Source: Spirochaetota bacterium (GTDB lineage Bacteria > Spirochaetota > Spirochaetia > DSM-27196 > PWMO01). From it: 6,959 bases of DNA. The stretch's first letter is position 1, and the number at the start of each line of letters is the position of its first letter. Positions 1 to 5,118 of this stretch are shown one piece after another. Below the pieces are notes generated by a model. It did no database searches and was not told where the DNA came from. It saw only the letters and a program-made list of their open reading frames with translations. Position numbers and translations under genes: made by a program. The stretch is from positions 1-6,959 of the forward strand of contig JAAAOH010000342.1 of assembly GCA_009908925.1 (NCBI GenBank). The letters are read 5' to 3'.

Positions 1-93
1 TCACATGCATAGATGGGGCCATTATTGCGCCGGTTACCGCGCGCGTAAAGTCCGAAGTGCACGACTGAAGCAGCTGAACAGATGCTTGCGCGT
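1..93. other. Left-edge non-coding stretch
   Basis: These 93 bases lie downstream of the RidA-like stop. I see no convincing terminator hairpin with a T-run, and no coding region with a plausible start and composition. The neighbouring gene on the left is outside the window. Confidence 0.4.
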
Positions 94-486
94 TCAGGAC
101 GTTCCGCTGTCGCGAAGGCGCGCCGTCACTTCCACCTCGAGCTTCATTCGTTCGTCCATCAGCTCCGCGACGATCATCGTCGAGGTGGGATTGGCCCTCT
201 GCAGGTATCGGCGGATTACCGGCAGCATGGCGTCGAGATCCTCACGCCTCGGAATGATAAGGAGCACCCTGATGAGCGTGTCGATGGAGGCGCCTGCCTC
301 TCCCAGGAACTGCTCGATGTTGCGGAAACACTGCTCGGCCTGCTCCCCCGGATCTTCCGAGATCGCCATCGTGCGATAGTCGAAACCCGTCGTGCCGGAA
401 ACGAAGACATACGCTCCGTCGATCACGACGCGGGAGTATCCGATGTCCTGCTCGAAGGCAGACCCTGAAGAAATGCGTTTGGTCAT
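94..486 (-). CDS. RidA family protein (YjgF/YER057c/UK114), arginine-less subgroup
   Basis: This 130-residue protein has the usual length of a single RidA/YjgF domain. Classical RidA is a trimer that hydrolyses reactive enamine/imine intermediates to ketoacids and ammonia. Family features seen are the SGTTGFD segment (about residues 30-36), the helix with EQAEQCFRNIE (48-58), the strand around LIRVLLI (71-77), and the C-terminal EVEVTAR (118-124). The ATG at 486 is chosen because the family fold begins just after it and GGAG lies about 8 bases upstream; the reading frame stays open further upstream (to 891), but that part is antisense to the neighbouring gene. Odd point: where catalytic RidA proteins read P-x-R-S before the last strands, this one reads P-T-S-T (100-103), so the substrate-binding Arg is absent. 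It probably lacks classical imine deaminase activity and may act as a ligand-binding or pathway-specific Rid protein. The start lies 29 bases after the stop of the upstream gene, suggesting an operon. Family call firm, function unknown. Confidence 0.9.
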   Translation of the reverse strand: MTKRISSGSAFEQDIGYSRVVIDGAYVFVSGTTGFDYRTMAISEDPGEQAEQCFRNIEQFLGEAGASIDTLIRVLLIIPRREDLDAMLPVIRRYLQRANPTSTMIVAELMDERMKLEVEVTARLRDSGTS

Positions 487-515
487 GGTGCTTCGCTCCG
501 CCCGGCTTTGCTGTC

Positions 516-860
516 TTACATCACCACACGATAGTACCGGTATCGTCTGCGAAGACCAAGCTTGTCGGCAAGAAAGTTCACGACGTTTGCATCGATCAGT
601 TCTTCCCATCCCAGTGCCGCTCCGCGCGGGGAAATGTAGAGTACATCTCCGGAGCGGGCCCAGTAGTATCCGATCTGGGTGGTAGAAGGATGAGTCGAGT
701 GGATGTCGCCGAACCAGATCATTCCGGTCTGCATGATGGCAAGTCGGCCGTACGAGTCGAGGTCTTCCGGCAGAAACTCGAGGTTGCTGACATCGGGCAG
801 ACGTCTGGTCAGATCGACTGCGAGCACCCGTTCTTTGAGGTCTGCGTTTGTCTGTTGCAT
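516..860 (-). CDS. Hypothetical protein, 114 residues, upstream of RidA-like gene
   Basis: I do not recognise this 114-residue protein. It appears soluble: there is no signal peptide and no convincing membrane helix. The middle (about residues 39-85) is rich in aromatic and hydrophobic residues (GRLAIMQTGMIWFGDIH, then IGYYWARSGDVLYISP), suggesting a compact beta-rich domain. The C-terminus is basic and aromatic (LRRRYRYYRVVM). The ATG at 860 is preceded by a purine-rich GGGGAAGAGAAAG stretch whose GGGGA lies 10 bases upstream, a plausible ribosome binding site. Only 29 bases separate its stop from the RidA-like start, so the two are probably co-transcribed and may share a pathway. It faces away from the flavin monooxygenase gene. 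It is supported as a real gene by its ribosome binding site, spacing and non-repetitive composition, not by homology. Confidence 0.68.
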   Translation of the reverse strand: MQQTNADLKERVLAVDLTRRLPDVSNLEFLPEDLDSYGRLAIMQTGMIWFGDIHSTHPSTTQIGYYWARSGDVLYISPRGAALGWEELIDANVVNFLADKLGLRRRYRYYRVVM

Positions 861-1036
861 GGCTTTCTCTTCCCCGAAAAGAAGATATCACAGCGCTTCA
901 TGCGAAAACCATTGTTCGCAACCGGACAGCAACGACGAGGGAACAGCCGGGTGGCGGAATGAGGTGCTGGAAACGGTCGCCGCCGAACGTGTACCCTTAG
1001 TCGCACAGCGTGCCGGTTCCGCATGGAGGCTCGAAC
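861..1036. promoter_or_regulatory. Divergent intergenic region, presumed promoters for both flanking genes
   Basis: These 176 bases separate two genes that point away from each other (hypothetical/RidA pair on minus, flavin monooxygenase on plus), so each promoter should lie here. I cannot assign a convincing -35/-10 pair. On the minus strand a GATATC hexamer (complement of about 886-891) could be a -10 element, but no good -35 lies 16-18 bases before it. No clear operator palindrome and no additional gene are visible. Confidence 0.35.
1025..1029 (+). promoter_or_regulatory. Ribosome binding site deciding the monooxygenase start
   Basis: GGAGG lies 7 bases before the GTG at 1037. It sits inside the longer reading frame that begins with another GTG at 1010, so it argues for 1037 as the true start. 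Confidence 0.75.
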
Positions 1037-2215
1037 GTGTCCGAATCCGTATCAACTGAGAAAGCCGATGTCCTCATCGTTGGCGCCGGTCCCGTGGGGC
1101 TCACCATAGCGCTCGCTCTGGGAATGGCCGGCGTCACTACGCTCGTTCTCGAGCAGCGCGCCTCCGCGCGTCAAACCTCCAGGGCGATTGGCATCACACC
1201 CGCATCCCTCGAGATTCTCGAGCGCTACGGAGTTGCGTCGGAGATGGCGGCGGATGGGGTACAGGTTCGCCATGCGGTGATACACGGTGACGAATCGGAG
1301 ATCGCCCGGGTGGGATTCGAGGCGCTTCCCACCGACTACCGCTTCATACTCTCGCTGCCGCAGAAGCGGACCGAGGAGATACTACTCGCGGCGATCTGGC
1401 GGCAGGAGATGGTGCGGGTTCTGCGGGGACGGAGGGTCACGGATATCTCCGTTGAAGGCGGCGGGGTCCGAGTGATTGTCGAGACCGGGGGAGGCGAGGA
1501 GGTCTACCGCGGGGGCGTCCTCTGCGGGTGTGACGGGAAACACAGCACGGTGCGGGAGCTCATGGGAGCTCGCTGGACCGGTCGGCCGCTTTCGAAGAGC
1601 TTCGCCATGGCGGACATCACCGATGAGACGGGGCTCGGCGACACTGCCCATCTCTACTTCACGGAGATCGGATCGGTGGAGTCCTTTCCCTTGCCGGGAG
1701 GCGTCCGCCGCTGGATCGTGCAGACGCACCACTACGTCGCCGAGCCGCCCGATGGACTGGTGCAGGAGCTCGTAAGCGAGCGAAGCGGGATCGACCTTCG
1801 AGGCTGCGAGGAGCTGTGGCGAAGCAGCTTCACTACCGAGCGCCGTATCGCCACCCCCTGGGCGAGACCGCCGATCTTTCTCGCCGGAGACGCCGCTCAC
1901 CTCATGCCGCCAATCGGAGGGCAGGGGATGAACGTAGGCCTCGGTGACGCCGAGCATCTCGCCGACCTTCTGCTTCGCGAGACCGACGCTCGGGCCCCCG
2001 GCGCCCGCGAGTACGAGCGCCGCCGGCGCCGGGCGTTTCGAACCGCGGCGCGCCGCTCTATCCTGGGTATGAGAATCGGAGCCGCAACCGGGCGGGCGGC
2101 CTCGCGTCTGCGGGAGCTTCTCATTCCCGCGGCGCTCCGGGGCAGGCGCGAGCAGCGGATCATGGCGCATTTCGCCATGCTTGCCTCGCCGAATCGGCGC
2201 AGTCCCTGGCGGTGA
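1037..2215 (+). CDS. FAD-dependent aromatic monooxygenase (PHBH/UbiH-like, group A)
   Basis: This 392-residue protein has all three fingerprints of group A flavin monooxygenases: the N-terminal FAD-binding GAGPVG (residues 16-21) followed by an acidic strand end (LVLEQ, 36-40), the CDGxxSxVR 'DG' motif (165-173), and the GDAAHLMPPIGGQGMN 'GD' motif (284-299). Such enzymes use NAD(P)H and O2 to hydroxylate aromatic rings. Length is normal for single-component PHBH/UbiH-like enzymes, and no thioredoxin-like C-terminal domain is present. The GTG at 1037 is chosen because GGAGG lies 7 bases before it and it places the Rossmann motif at residue 16; an in-frame GTG at 1010 lacks such a site. It ends 64 bases from the convergent UbiE-like gene. 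With a type III polyketide synthase and two methyltransferases nearby, the likely role is ring hydroxylation of a phenolic lipid, as SrsC does in Streptomyces. The arginine-rich C-terminal region (about 316-372) could contact a membrane or lipid substrate; that is inference. Quinone-biosynthesis hydroxylase is the main alternative. Confidence 0.9.
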   Translation: MSESVSTEKADVLIVGAGPVGLTIALALGMAGVTTLVLEQRASARQTSRAIGITPASLEILERYGVASEMAADGVQVRHAVIHGDESEIARVGFEALPTDYRFILSLPQKRTEEILLAAIWRQEMVRVLRGRRVTDISVEGGGVRVIVETGGGEEVYRGGVLCGCDGKHSTVRELMGARWTGRPLSKSFAMADITDETGLGDTAHLYFTEIGSVESFPLPGGVRRWIVQTHHYVAEPPDGLVQELVSERSGIDLRGCEELWRSSFTTERRIATPWARPPIFLAGDAAHLMPPIGGQGMNVGLGDAEHLADLLLRETDARAPGAREYERRRRRAFRTAARRSILGMRIGAATGRAASRLRELLIPAALRGRREQRIMAHFAMLASPNRRSPWR

Positions 2216-2237
2216 AAACCCGGGGCGGATTCCGGGT

Positions 2238-2263
2238 GCCCGGGGTGCCGGCGGCCGCCGGGC
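2238..2263. terminator. Possible GC-rich hairpin between convergent genes
   Basis: GCCCGG (2238-2243) can pair with CCGGGC (2258-2263) around a loop that itself contains the palindrome GGCGGCCGCC or close variants. It lies in the 64-base gap between the monooxygenase and UbiE-like stops, where a bidirectional terminator would be expected. No T-run follows on either strand, so this is weak; in DNA of this GC content such pairings also occur by chance. Confidence 0.25.
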
Positions 2264-2279
2264 GGCTCAGCAGTGTCGG

Positions 2280-3056
2280 CTATTTCCGCGCGAACGTGAC
2301 CGCGATGAGACCGAAAAAGAAGGTGCGGCTTCGAACCCGGCGGAAACCGACCTCCCGCAATTGCTCCTCGAGTGCGGGCAGCGACGGGAAGCGCCGCAGG
2401 CTTTCCGCGATGTACCCGTAGACCTCGGGGTTGTCGTGGAGGAGCTTTCCCCACAACCGTCCCCAGAAGCGCAGGAGCCCTATCTGCAGCGAGGCGGCGG
2501 TGGGCCGCGCGGCGTGGGAGAAATCGAGGATTGCAAGGGTGCCACGGGGGCGGAGCACCCGGAAGACCGAGCGCAGAGCCGCTGAGAGGTCCGGCGCATT
2601 CCTGAACGCGTAGCCGGCGGTCACGAGATCGAATCGGCCGTTTTCGTAGGCCAAGTCGGACATGTCGCCTGTCTCGAAGCGGACGGTCTCGAAACTCACG
2701 GACGCAGAGTGTTCGGGCCGGGCGGCCGCCCACCGACGTCGGTTCCGCCGGGCGCGGGCGAGCATTTCCTCGGCGAGATCAGCCCCGACGACGCGGGCGC
2801 CGGCGTACCGGTCCGCTACGGCGAGGGTGAGATCCCCGGTCCCGCATGCGATGTCGAGGGCCTCGTGCACGCCGCTTTCGGGAAGCGAGCCGACGAGGTA
2901 TCGTTTCCAGCTGCGGTCGCGGCCGAAGGAGAGAACGGTGGTTACCGCGTCGTAGCGGCCGGCGACGACCGCGAAGAGGCGGCGGTTGTACTCCAGCTTG
3001 CTTCGTGCATCGGTGAGATCGTAGTTCTCGAGCCGCTCATCGAACCTGCGTTTCAC
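2280..3056 (-). CDS. UbiE/MenG-family C-methyltransferase
   Basis: This 258-residue class I SAM methyltransferase belongs by motif to the UbiE/MenG/COQ5 family, which C-methylates the ring of demethylmenaquinone or ubiquinone precursors. Visible features are an N-terminal RRLFAVVAGRYDAVTTVLSFGRDRSWKR-like region (25-52, the family's F-x-x-x-A-x-x-YD signature), motif I LDIACGTGDLT (67-77), the motif II acidic GADLAEEML (91-99), GYAFRNAPD (148-156, matching the family's G-Y-x-x-R-N-x-x-D), RVLRPRGTLAILDFS (166-180), and the C-terminal Y-x-Y-I-x-ES-x-x-x-FP pattern (213-224). Length matches the family. The GTG start at 3056 is preceded by GAGG 4 bases upstream, a close but usable spacing. It is divergent from the polyketide synthase gene and convergent with the monooxygenase. 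It may be the organism's menaquinone methyltransferase or a tailoring enzyme for the polyketide lipid; motifs cannot distinguish these, so no symbol is given. Confidence 0.88.
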   Translation of the reverse strand: MKRRFDERLENYDLTDARSKLEYNRRLFAVVAGRYDAVTTVLSFGRDRSWKRYLVGSLPESGVHEALDIACGTGDLTLAVADRYAGARVVGADLAEEMLARARRNRRRWAAARPEHSASVSFETVRFETGDMSDLAYENGRFDLVTAGYAFRNAPDLSAALRSVFRVLRPRGTLAILDFSHAARPTAASLQIGLLRFWGRLWGKLLHDNPEVYGYIAESLRRFPSLPALEEQLREVGFRRVRSRTFFFGLIAVTFARK

Positions 3057-3110
3057 ATCACCTCGACTATTCTTGTTGTCGCGCCCGCCGCTAAACCGTA
3101 CTGTGTGGGT
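3057..3110. promoter_or_regulatory. Short divergent promoter region, UbiE-like / type III PKS
   Basis: Only 54 bases separate the two divergent starts, so the promoters must overlap or extend into the flanking genes. On the plus strand TTGTCG (3076-3081) and TACTGT (3099-3104) are 17 bases apart and could be -35 and -10 elements, though the -10 matches the consensus at only three positions. This would put the transcription start at or next to the ATG at 3111. No clear minus-strand promoter is seen. Confidence 0.35.
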
Positions 3111-4223
3111 ATGGATAGGTCAACAGCAGTGATGATTCATGGCATCGAGACAGCAGTACCGGAGCATTCCTACAGCCAGGAGTTTGCTCACACTTTTATG
3201 CGCGGACTCTACGAGGGAAAGCCCAGAGCCCAACAGATGATCGATCGGATCTACCCCGCCTCGGCGATAGAGAAGCGACACTCGGTCATCGGGGACTACG
3301 GCAAGGACCCGGCGGAGTACACGTTCTTTCCGAAGACTGCGGACCTGAAGCCCGAGCCGACAACGAAGCAGCGAAACGATCTCTTCATTCCTGAGGCTCA
3401 ACGGCTCGCGCTTCAGGCAACGCGGTCGCTTCTCGAGCGGCTTTCCGGGCTCCGGGAGCACATCACCCATCTCATCACGGTGAGCTGCACCGGGTTCTCG
3501 GCGCCCGGCTTCGACTTCTACCTTGTGAAAGAGCTTCCCCTGCCTCCCGACACGCACAGGTTCCACCTCGGTTTTATGGGCTGCTACGCCGCCTTCCCGG
3601 CGATGAAGCTTGCCGACTCCATCTGCCGCGCGGACCCGAAGGCGAAGGTGCTCATCGTCAACGCGGAGCTGTGCTCGCTGCATCTGCAGCAGAAAGAGGA
3701 TGTTGATGTTATCGTGGCGAACGCGCTCTTCTCAGACGGGGTCTCCGCTGCGCTCGTATCGGCGGACCCCGCCGATTCAGCCGGGCCGAGTATCGCGTTT
3801 CGCCACTTTGCCACGCGAACCGCTCCGGAGAGCGAGGATGACATGGCGTGGAGCATCGGGCAGACCGGCTTCGACATGAAGCTCTCGGTATACGTGCCCC
3901 GCATCATCAAGCGCAACATCGCATCCCTCATCGACGCAGCCATGGAGAGTTCCGGGCTCTCACGGGAGGCTGTCGATATCTGGGCGCTTCATCCCGGCGG
4001 CAGGGCCATTCTCGACAAGACGGCAGCCACCCTCGAGCTCGACCCCGCCGACCTGGCGGTTTCCTATGATGTGCTCAGAGAATACGGGAACATGAGCTCC
4101 GCGACGATCATGTTCATCCTCAAGCGCATCCTCGAGGGCTCGCGCAGCGGCCACATTTTCGCCACCGCCTTCGGGCCGGGCCTCACCCTTGAAGCGGCCC
4201 ACATGGAAAAGGAGGCGCCGTGA
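3111..4223 (+). CDS. Type III polyketide synthase (chalcone/stilbene synthase-like; probable alkylresorcinol/alkylpyrone synthase)
   Basis: This 370-residue homodimeric-type ketosynthase should extend a CoA- or carrier-linked starter with malonyl-CoA and cyclise the chain. The full catalytic triad is in place: Cys126 in TVSCTGFSAPG (123-133), His294 in WALHPGG (291-297) and Asn327 in YGNMSSAT (325-332). The second half also has GFMGCYAAFPAMKLAD (154-169) and the C-terminal GPGLTLEAA (355-363). The FMGCYAA form of the central motif, rather than the plant form, recalls bacterial synthases adjacent to a methyltransferase and flavoprotein, which make phenolic lipids. The start is set at the ATG at 3111; an in-frame ATG at 3132 is an alternative. 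The frame stays open upstream to 2709, but that part is antisense to the UbiE-like gene. No good Shine-Dalgarno precedes 3111. The stop overlaps the start of the next methyltransferase. Enzyme class is firm; product (resorcinol, pyrone or other) and chain length are not determinable here. Confidence 0.95.
   Translation: MDRSTAVMIHGIETAVPEHSYSQEFAHTFMRGLYEGKPRAQQMIDRIYPASAIEKRHSVIGDYGKDPAEYTFFPKTADLKPEPTTKQRNDLFIPEAQRLALQATRSLLERLSGLREHITHLITVSCTGFSAPGFDFYLVKELPLPPDTHRFHLGFMGCYAAFPAMKLADSICRADPKAKVLIVNAELCSLHLQQKEDVDVIVANALFSDGVSAALVSADPADSAGPSIAFRHFATRTAPESEDDMAWSIGQTGFDMKLSVYVPRIIKRNIASLIDAAMESSGLSREAVDIWALHPGGRAILDKTAATLELDPADLAVSYDVLREYGNMSSATIMFILKRILEGSRSGHIFATAFGPGLTLEAAHMEKEAP
4211..4215 (+). 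promoter_or_regulatory. Ribosome binding site of the coupled methyltransferase
   Basis: GGAGG inside the last codons of the polyketide synthase lies 4 bases before the GTG at 4220. With the overlapping stop (TGA at 4221-4223) it supports translational coupling of the two genes. Confidence 0.7.
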
Positions 4224-5029
4224 AGGACAGCTGGGCCGCGCGGTCGAGTGAGAAGGAGCTTATGGACGACCCCGCCGCCGACGAGGGGCTGCTTCTTGCC
4301 ACGGTCGAGCAGTTCGGCGCAATAAACCGCCTTCTCAGCCGATCGCGAACGCTCATATCCCGATATATTCTCGACGATGCGGAGCGTCGGGCGCTCGCCG
4401 AGTACACCGTGGTCGATATCGGCGCCGGCGCCTGCGATATCGGCGAGTGGATGGTGGAGGCCGCTCGGCGCCGTGGGCAGCGCCCGCGCGTCATCTGCCT
4501 CGACGCCGATCCCCGAATTGCCGCCTACGCCCGCCGGCGGGTTGCGGGAAACGACGGCCTGGAGGTCGTCGAGGCGGCCGCGGAGGACCTCTCGCGCCTC
4601 GGGCCCGTGGACTACATCTTTGCCAACCACTTTCTGCATCACCTCGACGATGACGAGATCGTGCGCCTCCTGCCGGCCGTCAGTTCGGCAGCGCGAAACG
4701 GCTTCGTCATCAATGACCTGAAGCGCTCTCGGCTCTCCCACCTCGGCTTCACCCTCCTCGCCGCTGTCTTTTTTCGAAAGAGCTTTGCGCTGCGCGATGG
4801 GCGGCTCTCCATCCGCCGCGGATTTCTCCGAGACGAGCTCGAGAGCCTCATCCGGCGTGCGGGACTCGGGCCCGAGACCGGCGGTGCCGCCGCCGGCGCG
4901 CAAGTGCCGGCCGGGACGGAGACCGCCGGGGTCGCCGGCGGCACGCGGGAGGTCGCCGTGCGCTCGCTCTTCCCCGGCCGCCTGGCCATCGTGGGCACGG
5001 CGGAGCCGGGTCGAGCAGCAGCGCGATAG
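4220..5029 (+). CDS. Class I SAM-dependent methyltransferase, translationally coupled to type III PKS
   Basis: This 269-residue protein has motif I VVDIGAGACDIGEW (64-77), the acidic end of strand 2 ICLDAD (92-97, ribose contact), a motif-II-like AEDLS (121-125), and the strand-4 segment IFANHFLHHLDDDEI (133-147). The lid region reads VINDLKRSRLSHLGF (163-177), followed by LRDGRLSIRRGF (191-202). This layout resembles methyltransferases found directly after bacterial type III synthases, where O-methylation of an alkylresorcinol is the known type of reaction; the substrate here is inferred from context. The GTG at 4220 overlaps the synthase stop (GTGA) and has GGAGG 4 bases upstream, so production is probably stoichiometric with the synthase. 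Odd: residues about 217-242 are a low-complexity Ala/Gly/Thr-rich stretch between a helix and the last strand (REVAVRSLFPGRLAIVG), probably a flexible insertion. The tail after about 260 is also Ala/Arg-rich. Confidence 0.9.
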   Translation: MKDSWAARSSEKELMDDPAADEGLLLATVEQFGAINRLLSRSRTLISRYILDDAERRALAEYTVVDIGAGACDIGEWMVEAARRRGQRPRVICLDADPRIAAYARRRVAGNDGLEVVEAAAEDLSRLGPVDYIFANHFLHHLDDDEIVRLLPAVSSAARNGFVINDLKRSRLSHLGFTLLAAVFFRKSFALRDGRLSIRRGFLRDELESLIRRAGLGPETGGAAAGAQVPAGTETAGVAGGTREVAVRSLFPGRLAIVGTAEPGRAAAR

Positions 5030-5036
5030 TTGACGA

Positions 5037-5086
5037 CTCCCGGGGCGCCGCAGGCCGCGGGGCCGGGAGCACAGCTGCTCTTGTTG
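5037..5086 (+). terminator. Tandem hairpins after the methyltransferase gene, possible terminator or attenuator
   Basis: CTCCCGG (5037-5043) pairs exactly with CCGGGAG (5063-5069), with CCGC (5048-5051) and GCGG (5057-5060) nested inside. A second, overlapping hairpin pairs GAGCA (5067-5071) with TGCTC (5076-5080) around a 4-base loop and is followed by TTGTTG. The two share bases 5067-5069, so they are partly mutually exclusive. The position, just after a stop and before the next gene on the same strand, suits a partial terminator separating the synthase-methyltransferase pair from the iron-sulphur gene. The T-run is poor, so confidence is moderate. Confidence 0.4.
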
Positions 5087-5118
5087 ACCGGATCACCGCG
5101 GCGTGGTTCATTGTAGGA

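Noticed and set aside
487..891. N-terminal extension of the RidA-like frame (possible fusion)
   Set aside because: It overlaps the 114-residue gene in another frame on the same strand and reads as Arg/Ser-rich noise. A ribosome binding site and the RidA fold start at 486.
1382..2170. 262-residue minus-strand frame inside the monooxygenase gene
   Set aside because: It is the antisense shadow of a gene with all three flavoprotein fingerprints.
2240..2270. GC-rich palindromes resembling an operator or recombination site
   Set aside because: The region between convergent genes is so GC-rich that short palindromes are expected by chance. I kept only a low-confidence terminator call.
1897..2733. 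278-residue minus-strand frame across the monooxygenase 3' end and UbiE-like gene
   Set aside because: It is Arg/Pro-rich, spans two well-supported genes in wrong frames, and has no recognisable domain.
2709..3110. N-terminal extension of the polyketide synthase frame
   Set aside because: It is antisense to the UbiE-like gene and has no synthase sequence; the family N-terminus begins around 3111-3132.
4064..4903. 279-residue minus-strand frame under the PKS end and methyltransferase
   Set aside because: It is antisense to two motif-verified genes and has charged low-complexity composition with no domain.
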